DNA from: Verrucomicrobiia bacterium
GTDB taxonomy: Bacteria; Verrucomicrobiota; Verrucomicrobiia; Limisphaerales; JAUIHU01
Length of the DNA: 10,469 bases
Assembly (NCBI GenBank): GCA_030432175.1
Contig: JAUIHU010000105.1
Location: forward strand, 1 to 10,469
Direction: 5' to 3'
Shown piece after piece: positions 1-6,871 of this stretch; position 1 is the stretch's first letter; each line of letters starts with the position of its first letter. The notes beneath the pieces were generated by a model. It saw nothing but the letters and a program-made list of their open reading frames with translations, made no database searches and was not told where the DNA came from. The translations under genes and the position numbers were made by a program.

Positions 1-626
1 GCGTCGCTCTTGAAGCGGGAGCTCGTCGCTGGATCGGTCTCGGGTCTCAGGCTGAGTATGGTCCGAGCGCCAAACCTCTCGATGAACAAGCTCCAACTCA
101 CCCGACTACTTTATACGGCGCCGCCAAGCTTTCCTGTAGCCATCTGACCCGCACGATTTGCCAGCTGGCAGGAGTACAGCATGCCTGGATCCGTGTCTTC
201 TCCTTGTACGGTCCACGTGACAATCCGGACTGGTTGATTCCTTTTGTCATCCGCAAACTGCTTGCCGGAGAGTCTCCAAAGCTGACCAGTGGATCTCAAC
301 TCTGGGATTACCTCTATATTGACGATGCCGCAGAGGCGGTTGCAAAGATTATTCTCAGTCAAGTGGAAGGAGTCTATAACCTTGGCAGTGGTTATCCGTT
401 ACCTGTTCGCAGTTTTGTTGAACAGGTGCGAGATCTGATTGATCCGGAGTTTGAATTGAATTTTGGAGAAATGCCTTTCCGCCCGGATCAGGTGATGTTT
501 CTCAGCGCAAAAACTGACGCCATCAGTTCAGCCATTGATTGGCGACCCAGCACGGGAATTCCGGAAGGACTCAAACAAACTGTGGATTGGTTTAAAAACA
601 TGGAGTCTTCCAGCCAGAAAGGTTAG
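1..626 (+). CDS. NAD-dependent epimerase/dehydratase (extended SDR), 5' truncated by window edge
   Basis: The frame is open from base 3 to the TAG at 624-626 (207 codons), and the gene begins before the window. The visible part holds the catalytic half of an extended short-chain dehydrogenase: the active-site serine strand (GSQAEYG, visible residues 14-20), the Tyr-x-x-x-Lys pair in YGAAK (38-42), and the substrate-domain signature WDYLYIDDAAEA after position 95. The NAD-binding Rossmann glycine motif would lie upstream. Enzymes of this family epimerise, dehydrate or reduce nucleotide-activated sugars in the cytoplasm. The WDYLYIDD segment resembles RfbJ/CDP-abequose-synthase-like reductases, but the exact substrate cannot be read from sequence. 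The transketolase N-subunit gene begins 11 or 32 bases downstream, depending on its start, so the two are probably one operon. Family assignment is firm; substrate is open. Confidence 0.93.
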   Translation, partial: VALEAGARRWIGLGSQAEYGPSAKPLDEQAPTHPTTLYGAAKLSCSHLTRTICQLAGVQHAWIRVFSLYGPRDNPDWLIPFVIRKLLAGESPKLTSGSQLWDYLYIDDAAEAVAKIILSQVEGVYNLGSGYPLPVRSFVEQVRDLIDPEFELNFGEMPFRPDQVMFLSAKTDAISSAIDWRPSTGIPEGLKQTVDWFKNMESSSQKG

Positions 627-658
627 GTTCCTTTCGTGTGAGTAATCAACAGGAAGCG

Positions 659-1534
659 ATGCAGTCCGATATCCAAATTTCATTCCCCAATCGCCAGGCA
701 AATATAGAAGTATTAACTGATCTGGCCGGTCGGGTTCGGGAGCATTGTATTTGGATGACTCACCGCTCCAACGCCTCCCACATCGGAACATCTCTGTCGA
801 TGGTGGAAATCCTCGTCACGCTCTATGGCCGGATCCTGCGTTATGACTCGGCTCGTCCGGACTGGGAAGATCGGGACCGGGTGATTGTCTCCAAAGGACA
901 CGGAGCTGCAGCTGTTTACGCGATCCTGGCTGAATGTGGATTTTTTCCCAAAGAAAAACTCGAAACCTTCTGCCTGAACGGAGGCGGACTTTCCGGACAT
1001 GTCACCCGGGATTGCGCTGCTGGCGTGGAAATCTCCACCGGTTCTTTGGGGCACGGGTTACCCATCGGCTGCGGCATGGCGCTTGCCGGCAAGCGAAGCG
1101 CTCAAGATTACCGCACTTATGTGATCCTGAGCGACGGCGAACTGGATGAAGGGTCGAATTGGGAATCCATCCTTTTTGCGCCGCATCATCAATTGAACAA
1201 ATTGACCGTCATTGTTGATTACAACCGGATTCAGAGCTTTGGTTCAGTCAGCGAAGTGCTCGAACTGGAACCCCTGGCAGACAAATTTCGCGCCTTCGGC
1301 TGGGAACCTCGTGAAGTGGACGGCCATGATTTTGAGGCGCTGGATCAAGCTCTCTCGTTGGATTCAGAAAATGGGCGACCGATTGCAGTCATCGCCAGAA
1401 CGGTCAAAGGTCGCGGTGTAGATTTTATGGAGCACGAACTCCAATGGCATTATCGTTCGGTGAAGGAAAACCAACTGGACTCCGCACTCAGCCAGGTTCG
1501 AAAACCCAACCAGCAAGCGGGAGGATCCCATTGA
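659..1534 (+). CDS. Transketolase, N-terminal (ThDP-binding) subunit
   Basis: This encodes the pyrophosphate-binding half of a split transketolase, which moves two-carbon ketol units between sugars using thiamine diphosphate. Visible motifs, numbered from ATG 659, are THRSNASHIG (34-43), SKGHGA (78-83), TGSLGHG (127-133) and the ThDP/Mg motif SDGELDEG (158-165) followed by the DYN asparagine (189). The protein is 291 residues, close to the usual 270-290 for separate N-subunits. I chose ATG 659 because AGGA (651-654) precedes it by 4 bases. A GTG at 638 in the same frame would add seven residues and has only weak upstream AGG. The 3' end overlaps the C-subunit start by four bases (TTGA), implying coupled translation of two subunits that must assemble together. 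The neighbours are sugar-nucleotide and glycosyltransferase genes, so a role in glycan precursor synthesis is inferred. Confidence 0.94.
   Translation: MQSDIQISFPNRQANIEVLTDLAGRVREHCIWMTHRSNASHIGTSLSMVEILVTLYGRILRYDSARPDWEDRDRVIVSKGHGAAAVYAILAECGFFPKEKLETFCLNGGGLSGHVTRDCAAGVEISTGSLGHGLPIGCGMALAGKRSAQDYRTYVILSDGELDEGSNWESILFAPHHQLNKLTVIVDYNRIQSFGSVSEVLELEPLADKFRAFGWEPREVDGHDFEALDQALSLDSENGRPIAVIARTVKGRGVDFMEHELQWHYRSVKENQLDSALSQVRKPNQQAGGSH
1519..1524 (+). promoter_or_regulatory. Shine-Dalgarno site fixing the TTG start of the transketolase C-subunit
   Basis: GGGAGG lies six bases before TTG 1531. It supports this unusual start over the in-frame ATG at 1444, which would create a roughly 90-base overlap with the upstream gene and a non-homologous N-terminal extension. 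Confidence 0.7.
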
Positions 1535-2463
1535 GAACCGCTTTCATCAGCGAACTGATCACACAGGCGGAAAAAAATCCGAACATCTGGCTACTGACAG
1601 CGGATCTCGGATTTTCGGCCTTGGAACCGTTTGCCAAGAAGTTTCCCGATCGTTATGTCAATGTTGGCGTTGCTGAACAGAATATGGTTGGCATTGCGGC
1701 TGGACTGGCGCATTCCGGAAAACAGGTGTTCACCTATTCCATTGGCAATTTCTCCACAATGCGTTGCCTGGAACAAATCAGGAATGACGTCTGCTATCAC
1801 CGGATGAACGTCAAGATCGTCGCGGTCGGAGCCGGGTTTGCTTACGGACCTCAAGGTTACACCCACCACGTGATAGAAGATCTGGCCGTGATGCGAACGC
1901 TGCCGGGCATGACGACTCTGACACCCGCTGATCCATTGGAAACTCACTGGATCACTCAACAGGCGGTGACTGATAACGGTCCGTGCTATTTGAGGCTGGG
2001 AAAGGCAGGTGAAAAAAATCTGAGAGAGCCAGCAGATTTTCATCCACCCCAAAAACTGGGCGATCCGATCTGTCTCAAATCTGGCCAGGACGCGCAACTT
2101 TTTGGAACTGGCAGTCTATTAAAAAATGCCCTGGACGCTGCCAGCTTATTGGAGAAATCAGGAATCAGTCTTGGGATTTGGAGTGTGCCCTGTTTGAATC
2201 CTTTGAACGAGGAACAGATTCTTCGATTCACAAACAACCAGTCCGTTGTTTTTACCTTGGAAGAGCATAATAATCAGGCTGGGTTGGGTGGTCGATTTGC
2301 TGAACTTTATTCCAGCGTTTCGGGAGGTCCACGAGTGTGTCGAATTGGCGTGGAGAATGCGCCGCCGGATGTTTATGGCGATCAGGACCACTTAAGGAGA
2401 TGGGCTGGGCTGGACTCTGAAGCGCTTTCACAAAGAATCATTAAAGAACTGAAAACTTCATGA
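1531..2463 (+). CDS. Transketolase, C-terminal (pyrimidine-binding) subunit
   Basis: This encodes the second half of the split transketolase, 310 residues, the normal size for such subunits. The pyrimidine-binding domain begins with RTAFISELI. It carries GVAEQNM (46-52), whose glutamate (E49) is the expected proton acceptor for the thiamine aminopyrimidine ring. GPQGYTHHVIEDLA near 110-123 is also typical of this domain, and the transketolase C-terminal domain follows from about residue 190. The start is TTG at 1531, overlapping the TGA of the N-subunit gene and preceded by GGGAGG. The stop at 2461-2463 overlaps the next gene's ATG (ATGA), so three genes are translationally chained. The same features occur in family members annotated as 1-deoxyxylulose-5-phosphate-synthase-like. 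The split arrangement and adjacent N-subunit favour transketolase. Confidence 0.94.
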   Translation: MRTAFISELITQAEKNPNIWLLTADLGFSALEPFAKKFPDRYVNVGVAEQNMVGIAAGLAHSGKQVFTYSIGNFSTMRCLEQIRNDVCYHRMNVKIVAVGAGFAYGPQGYTHHVIEDLAVMRTLPGMTTLTPADPLETHWITQQAVTDNGPCYLRLGKAGEKNLREPADFHPPQKLGDPICLKSGQDAQLFGTGSLLKNALDAASLLEKSGISLGIWSVPCLNPLNEEQILRFTNNQSVVFTLEEHNNQAGLGGRFAELYSSVSGGPRVCRIGVENAPPDVYGDQDHLRRWAGLDSEALSQRIIKELKTS

Positions 2464-3434
2464 TTCAGGATCGACTGGAGATTTTCATATTCACCTACCA
2501 GCGAGCAGAACTGCTGGGTCGCGCACTGGAGCAATTAGCAGCCAGTCCATTTCGGGAGTGTCGAATTACCGTCATGGACAATGCATCCAAGGACGCCACT
2601 CAGGAAATCTGCCAATCTTTTCAGGATCGACTCCCTGACTTTCGAGCCGAACATCGAAATAAGAACGTCGGCTGCTCAGCCAATTACCTGCTTTGTGCAG
2701 AGTGGTCTCGCAAGCCCTACACATGGATACTTTGCGACGACGACCAGTTTGATTTTGAGAATTGCGAAGACTGGATAGAACGAATGGAAGATGGGGATGT
2801 GGATTTGATTTCCATTGGGATTCGTGGACATCAGATGCCTGCAGGAGCCACTGAATCCGCCCGGAAGCTTGCGTTAACCATTCCTGATTATTTTCTCTGT
2901 CACTGCTTTGTTCCGAGCTTGATTTTTCGGACTGATCTCTTCGATTCGAGACTGCTCACCGCAGGCTATCACAATGCTGAAACTGATTATCCACACTTTC
3001 CTTTTGTAGCAGAAACAGCCATTCAGGGATGGCGGATGTACGTCACACAGCGGAAAGTGATCGATAAAGGGAAAAACGCCGGGTATGCGCCGGTGCGCCC
3101 ACTGACCGGATGGCTGCGTAGTTGCGCCAAAGTGGAAGATCGAGAAATACAACGCAAAGCTGTGAAAGAGGTCTGTGGTGGATTGCAGTGGATCAAAAAC
3201 ATGCTGTATGTGGTTGCTATGGAAAAACGTCACAAAGCGCCAGATTTCAAGCGGGACTGGAAAAACCTGAAATCCGCCGCCTGGAAATTGAGTCCGTGGC
3301 TCGGACTTCAATCCGCATTAATGAGCCCGCTTGCCTGGGGAATCCCCTGGACCGATCAGGCGCTTTGGAGACTCTACACCTGGTACAGGAAAAGATCCGG
3401 GCAACCGCTTCCAGAGTATGACGGAGGAAGGTAG
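2460..3434 (+). CDS. Family 2 glycosyltransferase (GT-A fold)
   Basis: The 324-residue product opens with the GT2 pattern: FTYQR (11-15) at the first beta strand, VMDNASKD (38-45) at the nucleotide-binding loop, NKNVG (67-71), and the metal-binding DxD-type triad in CDDDQ (D93-D95). The middle contains HNAETDYPHFPF, which may form part of the acceptor site. The C-terminal 90 residues are rich in Trp and basic residues without a clear membrane segment, so a peripheral inner-membrane or cytosolic enzyme is likely. It would transfer a sugar from a nucleotide donor to a growing glycan or lipid carrier. Donor and acceptor cannot be deduced. ATG 2460 overlaps the previous stop (ATGA), which fixes the start and implies coupling with the transketolase genes. 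Confidence 0.9.
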   Translation: MIQDRLEIFIFTYQRAELLGRALEQLAASPFRECRITVMDNASKDATQEICQSFQDRLPDFRAEHRNKNVGCSANYLLCAEWSRKPYTWILCDDDQFDFENCEDWIERMEDGDVDLISIGIRGHQMPAGATESARKLALTIPDYFLCHCFVPSLIFRTDLFDSRLLTAGYHNAETDYPHFPFVAETAIQGWRMYVTQRKVIDKGKNAGYAPVRPLTGWLRSCAKVEDREIQRKAVKEVCGGLQWIKNMLYVVAMEKRHKAPDFKRDWKNLKSAAWKLSPWLGLQSALMSPLAWGIPWTDQALWRLYTWYRKRSGQPLPEYDGGR

Positions 3435-3435
3435 A

Positions 3436-3516
3436 ATGATCACGGAACGGATCTATCAAGCAGTAATTTTCGATTCTGTTTTTGGCCTTATTTCAAAGTT
3501 GCCGGTATTATTTTGA
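3436..3516 (+). CDS. Possible 26-residue small protein or coupling ORF
   Basis: ATG 3436 is eight bases after GGAGG (3423-3427), the best Shine-Dalgarno sequence in this part of the window, and one base after the glycosyltransferase TAG. The frame gives 26 codons and ends in TGA (3514-3516), three bases before the HD-domain ATG at 3520. The peptide is MITERIYQAVIFDSVFGLIS plus six residues (KLPVLF), with a moderately hydrophobic second half. No family is recognised. It could be a real small protein, or simply a relay that carries ribosomes to the HD gene, whose own ribosome-binding site is poor. Chance is possible for so short a frame. Confidence 0.3.
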   Translation: MITERIYQAVIFDSVFGLISKLPVLF

Positions 3517-3519
3517 GGC

Positions 3520-4137
3520 ATGCCTGACGAAAAGATGAATTTGAAACGACGTGAAGCGCTGGAGTGGATGCGTCAAATCGAACCGGAACCCAGTCATGTT
3601 GAGCAAGTTGCCAGATTGGCCTGTCAGCTCTTCGATCATTTGGCGGAACTACATCAACTTCAGGAAAATCATCGTGAATGGTTGGAAATCGCCGGTTGGC
3701 TGCATGATATCGGATGGATTCGTCGCCCAAACGGGAAAGGACACCATAAAGCATCCGCAGCGATGATCCTTGAAAGGAAATGGATCGCCATGACGCGGGA
3801 AGAGGCTCTGATCGTTTCTCAGATTGCGCGTTACCACCGCAAAGCATTGCCTCAGGAACGACACCTCACCTTTTGGTCATTCGAACCGGAAATACAACAA
3901 ATTGTGAGATCACTGGCATCAATCCTGCGGATAGCAGATGCGTTGGATCACGCCCACTTGAGTCGGGTTAAAGTCACTGAATGTTTGCTTCCAGGAAAAG
4001 AACTGATTGTTCGTATAAAAGGTCCTGAAGATTTGAAATCTGAAACCAAAGCATTCAATAAAAAGAAAGATTTGGCAGAGCAAGTTTTTGGATGTCCAGT
4101 TCGACTCGCGATTGACAAACAAGATGGTTCCGATTAA
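3520..4137 (+). CDS. HD-domain phosphohydrolase, standalone Ppx/GppA C-terminal-like
   Basis: The 205-residue product carries a complete HD metal site: H26 (PSHVEQV), H62-D63 (WLHDIG), H75/H76 (GKGHHKAS), H106 in ARYHRK, and D140/D143 in LRIADALDH. The order and the YHRK and RIADALDH signatures match the HD domain found behind the phosphatase domain of Ppx/GppA exopolyphosphatases, but no N-terminal ASKHA phosphatase domain is encoded here. HD proteins of this type hydrolyse phosphate esters or nucleotides; the substrate is unknown. The start is uncertain: ATG 3520 has GAGG only one base upstream, and ATG 3535 has no clear Shine-Dalgarno sequence. The gene sits 85 bases after the glycosyltransferase and is probably the last gene of the operon. 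An annotator might call it 'HD domain-containing protein' or 'Ppx/GppA family'. Confidence 0.85.
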   Translation: MPDEKMNLKRREALEWMRQIEPEPSHVEQVARLACQLFDHLAELHQLQENHREWLEIAGWLHDIGWIRRPNGKGHHKASAAMILERKWIAMTREEALIVSQIARYHRKALPQERHLTFWSFEPEIQQIVRSLASILRIADALDHAHLSRVKVTECLLPGKELIVRIKGPEDLKSETKAFNKKKDLAEQVFGCPVRLAIDKQDGSD

Positions 4138-4139
4138 CT
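4112..4139 (+). promoter_or_regulatory. Weak candidate sigma-70 promoter for the pseudopilin gene
   Basis: A perfect TTGACA (4112-4117) lies in the last codons of the HD gene, with TTAACT (4134-4139, three of six consensus matches) at 16-base spacing. It points toward the downstream prepilin-like gene. The -10 is poor, so this is only a candidate. Confidence 0.22.
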
Positions 4140-4159
4140 GGAAATTCTGAAGGTAAACG

Positions 4160-4201
4160 AATTTTAATTAATTCACCCAACTCATTCCAAACCCACACAC
4201 C
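4160..4201 (+). other. G-free, C-rich leader (possible Rho-utilisation-like or unstructured 5' UTR)
   Basis: Forty-two consecutive bases contain no G. The first eleven are A/T only, and the remaining 31 contain 15 C. The stretch lies between the HD gene stop and the TTG start of the prepilin-like gene. C-rich, G-poor unstructured RNA is the known character of Rho loading sites and of some ribosome-accessible leaders. Which applies here is inference. A short inverted repeat GAATT/AATTC (4159-4163, 4170-4174) overlaps its start. Confidence 0.35.
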
Positions 4202-4212
4202 GCCCTGGAGCT

Positions 4213-5046
4213 TTGAAAAGAAATTCCACCGCTGCATTTACTCTCATAGAATTACTGGTTGTTATTGCCATCATTGCCATTTTGGCAGGGATGCTTTTAC
4301 CAGCGTTGTCTAAAGCCAAGCAAAAAGCCAAATCCATTCAATGCCTTTCCAACCTCAAACAATGGGGGTATGCATTGCAAATCTACGCCACGGATAAGGA
4401 TCAGTTGCCACGTGACGGCACCGACCAGGGCGGCCAGTATGGCGTGGATACTGGTCGTACTTCCGGACCCGGCAGTCCAAATGATCCTGCTGCGTGGTTC
4501 AATGCCTTACCCGGACTGATGGGAGATCGTCCTTTGTCTGAATACTGGAATGGAGTTCGATTTAACTACCGAGAAAATCTTCCGTTTCCAGGAGGACGCG
4601 GAAAAGTCTGGCACTGCCCCTCTGCTATTTCGCCCACAACGGATAATTTTAAACAGGGTGGATCATTTGGTTTCTTCAGTTACGGGATGAATCTGGATCT
4701 TAAATTAAAATCTTCGATTCGAAATAATGTTCAGGGAAACAGCTTTGTTTACCCGGACATGCCGCGATTGTCGACGATCCGCGTTCCATCAGCGACAGTG
4801 ATGCTGGTGGATATTGCCTTTTCTCCAACATTAGAAGATCACACCTCCAATCCAGATCGAAATGGCATATTCCCGGCTGCCAGGCATGGTCGTTTGACCA
4901 AGCGACATGGAGATGGAGGCAATCTCGGTTTTGTGGACGGTCACGCTGAATCTTTCAGCTACGACTACATCACCAGTGGCACGACCGGGCGCGAAGAAAA
5001 ATTCAACCACGACGTGATCTGGAATCCCAATCGGGATGTCTTTTGA
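4213..5046 (+). CDS. Prepilin-type protein with H-X9-DG domain (pseudopilin-like)
   Basis: The 277-residue product begins with a class III (type IV pilin/type II secretion) signal: a short basic leader MKRNSTAA, then FTLIELLVVIAIIAILAG with the +5 glutamate at E13. Prepilin peptidase would cut before F9; the -1 residue is Ala rather than the commoner Gly. After the single N-terminal helix (about 9-55) comes a soluble domain with conserved WFNALP and CPSA segments, and near the C-terminus H232-X9-D242-G243 (GFVDGHAE). That is the 'H-X9-DG' mark of a pilin-like family much expanded in Planctomycetes, Verrucomicrobia and Lentisphaerae. The role is probably a minor pseudopilin or surface-fibre component; the exact function is unknown. 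The start is TTG 4213 with GGAG only two bases before it. No partner secretion genes are in the window. Confidence 0.9.
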   Translation: MKRNSTAAFTLIELLVVIAIIAILAGMLLPALSKAKQKAKSIQCLSNLKQWGYALQIYATDKDQLPRDGTDQGGQYGVDTGRTSGPGSPNDPAAWFNALPGLMGDRPLSEYWNGVRFNYRENLPFPGGRGKVWHCPSAISPTTDNFKQGGSFGFFSYGMNLDLKLKSSIRNNVQGNSFVYPDMPRLSTIRVPSATVMLVDIAFSPTLEDHTSNPDRNGIFPAARHGRLTKRHGDGGNLGFVDGHAESFSYDYITSGTTGREEKFNHDVIWNPNRDVF

Positions 5047-5107
5047 TTGCAGCTTCGCCTGGAATTTAGAAATCAGCCGTTAGGCATTGTGAAACTTTAA
5101 TTCTTAT

Positions 5108-5148
5108 GGCGCTCGCCAGAAACCAATGCGGCGCCAACCAGAAACAAT
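5108..5148 (+). repeat. Two-copy imperfect direct repeat upstream of the OB-repeat gene
   Basis: The copies GGCGCTCGCCAGAAACCAAT (5108-5127) and GGCGCCAACCAGAAACAAT (5130-5148) lie 22 bases apart. They differ at three positions around the centre plus a one-base gap. They sit 50-90 bases before ATG 5198 and could be an operator or a small duplication. No known regulator site is recognised. Confidence 0.4.
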
Positions 5149-5197
5149 CTTGGTCAATCATAATCAACTTGACCGATTCCTGAATCGAAAGAGAAAT

Positions 5198-6871
5198 ATG
5201 ATACAGAAACTCAAAATCAACCTAATGAGGCAAGTCGCATGCGGCTTGACACTCCTGGGACTGGGCTCTGTCCAGGCGCAGGATGTTCAAACCATTGCCG
5301 AACTCCGGACCGCTGTTGATCCGGTAACCCTGGCTCCACCCGAAAGTGATACGCTCTACACGGTGGAGGCGATTGTACATACCCATGTGAATCTAACTGG
5401 ATCCTCCAATGGATTGTTTTACATGCAGGACGAAACTGCTGGAATAGCGGTATTTCACTCCGGAGCTGAAGGCGATGTTCCGGCTTATGGTGACAAGGTT
5501 CGAGTCACCGCTCCACTTTCACATTTTCGTGGACTGCTCCAATTGGCTCCAGACGCATCGAATGAAGCTCATTCCGTCGAAATACTGAGTTCAGGCGAGA
5601 CGGTTGCAGATCCATTGCCACTCGACCTTTCCCTCACTCAGTTTCCGCAAACCCTGGAATTACTTGAGGGACGACTGATCATGCTTACCTCCGTCACCAT
5701 TACCGATGACATGGAGACTTTTCCCAACAGCGGCAACCTGACTGTAGAAGATTTCATGGGAAGAACATTCACCCTCCGAATTGATAGCCGAACCGACATT
5801 GGTGGAGCTGCCATTCCAGATGGGGAGATTGATATTATTGGATCACTCGGTCAGTTCGATAACAGCGAACCGTACTCAGACGGCTACCAGATACTGCCTT
5901 CCGCTTTAAGCGATCTCGGCCTGGATGAAGGGAATGGGGATGTTACTGATATATCAGAACTGCGCGCTTTGCAGGATCCAATTAGTTTGACACCCACAGA
6001 CACCGAAACCCTGTTCACCGTCCGTGGCGTGGTTTCCACTCACATCAATCTCACAGGCTCATCCAACGGCCTTTTCTATATGGAAGACGACACAGCGGGA
6101 ATCGCCGTGTTTCACGCTGGCGCTGGCGGTGAAGTTCCAGCTTATGGAGATCTAGTTGAAGTTACAGGGCCAATCAGCCATTTCAATGGATTGCTGCAGT
6201 TAAATCCCAGCGCATCGAACGGATCCCATTCCGTCACCGTGATTGAATCCGGTCACGAAGCTGATCTCGATCCAACAGAACTGTTTTTCAGTTTACAAGG
6301 AACACCACTGGCATTCGAAGCATTGGAAGGAACTTTAGTGATGGCTAAAGGCGTGACCATCACCACCGATGAAGATTCTTTCCCGTCCAGCGGAAACTTT
6401 ACACTGACTGACTCGAACGGACTGACATTCACATTGCGCATCGACAGCCGCACTGATTTCTCCGGGCAACCTATTCCAGAAGGACCAGTAGATATTGTGG
6501 GTGTGATGGGGCAGTTTGATAACGAAACTCCTCACGATGAGGGTTATCAGATTATTCCAACTCGTTTTGTGGATATGACCGACGGTGAAGGAGGTCCGGA
6601 AATCAGCCCGATCCTTTCGATTCGCCAATTGTTGGATCCGATCAACCTCTCTCCGCCAGACACCGATAACTTGTTCACCATTCGCGGTATTGTTAACACA
6701 CATGTTAATTTGACTGGATCTTCCAACGGACTGTTTTACATGCAGGATGAGACTGCCGGTATCGCAGTATTTCACGCTGGAGCAGCTGGAGAAGTTCCAG
6801 CTTTTGGTGATCTCGTTGAAGTCACAGCGCCAATAGGATTTTTTAATGGGATCTTTCAGCTTAACCCATGA
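5198..6871 (+). CDS. Secreted OB-repeat protein, N-terminal fragment (frameshifted)
   Basis: From ATG 5198 the 557-residue product starts with a Sec signal peptide: basic MIQKLKINLMR, the hydrophobic core CGLTLLGLGS, and a VQA cut site after A27. Module 1 (29-241) and module 2 (248-461) follow, then the first 90 residues of module 3 (from 468). Each module has a front half with SSNGLFYMQD and GIAVFH, and a rear half with SGNLT, LRIDSRTD and GYQILPS. Both halves look like OB folds of the kind found in secreted nuclease-associated and DUF5689-like proteins; the family is inferred. I preferred ATG 5198 over upstream ATG 5126 because only it places the signal peptide at the N-terminus, and AGAG (5190-5193) precedes it. 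The frame ends prematurely at TGA 6869 inside module 3. No catalytic residues are recognised. A structural or binding role outside the cytoplasm is likely. Confidence 0.82.
   Translation: MIQKLKINLMRQVACGLTLLGLGSVQAQDVQTIAELRTAVDPVTLAPPESDTLYTVEAIVHTHVNLTGSSNGLFYMQDETAGIAVFHSGAEGDVPAYGDKVRVTAPLSHFRGLLQLAPDASNEAHSVEILSSGETVADPLPLDLSLTQFPQTLELLEGRLIMLTSVTITDDMETFPNSGNLTVEDFMGRTFTLRIDSRTDIGGAAIPDGEIDIIGSLGQFDNSEPYSDGYQILPSALSDLGLDEGNGDVTDISELRALQDPISLTPTDTETLFTVRGVVSTHINLTGSSNGLFYMEDDTAGIAVFHAGAGGEVPAYGDLVEVTGPISHFNGLLQLNPSASNGSHSVTVIESGHEADLDPTELFFSLQGTPLAFEALEGTLVMAKGVTITTDEDSFPSSGNFTLTDSNGLTFTLRIDSRTDFSGQPIPEGPVDIVGVMGQFDNETPHDEGYQIIPTRFVDMTDGEGGPEISPILSIRQLLDPINLSPPDTDNLFTIRGIVNTHVNLTGSSNGLFYMQDETAGIAVFHAGAAGEVPAFGDLVEVTAPIGFFNGIFQLNP
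5282..5920 (+). repeat. OB-type module 1 of 4
   Basis: First module, about 213 codons. Landmarks are NLTGSSNGLFYMQDETAG, VPAYGDKVRV, FPNSGNLT, TLRIDSRTDIGG and GYQILPS. The FYMQD landmark recurs 657 bases later in module 2. Confidence 0.85.
5939..6580 (+). repeat. OB-type module 2 of 4
   Basis: Second module, 214 codons. Landmarks are NLTGSSNGLFYMEDDTAG, VPAYGDLVEV, FPSSGNFT, TLRIDSRTDFSG and GYQIIPT. Its intact QLNPSASNGSHSV segment is the reference used to size the gap in module 3. Confidence 0.85.

Noticed and set aside
1444..1530. Earlier ATG start for the transketolase C-subunit
   Set aside because: It would overlap the N-subunit gene by about 90 bases and add residues without family resemblance. 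TTG 1531 has an ideal GGGAGG and begins where homology begins.
1591..2097. Minus-strand open frame of 168 codons
   Set aside because: It is antisense to the well-supported transketolase C-subunit gene and has no recognisable product.
5062..5074. GAATTTAGAAATC shared exactly with 9259-9271, both in noncoding DNA and both followed by GCCG
   Set aside because: A 13-base match is expected about once by chance in a window of this size, and no dyad symmetry supports a binding site.
5169..5197. TTGACC followed by an AT-rich stretch as a promoter for the OB-repeat gene
   Set aside because: The implied -10 (AGAAAT) would put the transcription start after the initiation codon at 5198.
6846..6871. Programmed ribosomal frameshift joining the two halves of the OB-repeat gene
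   Set aside because: The site aac-cca-tga lacks a slippery heptamer, and tRNA-Pro could not re-pair after a +1 slip onto CAU. No prfB-like Shine-Dalgarno stimulator is present. About six residues are also missing relative to sister modules, which mutation explains better.
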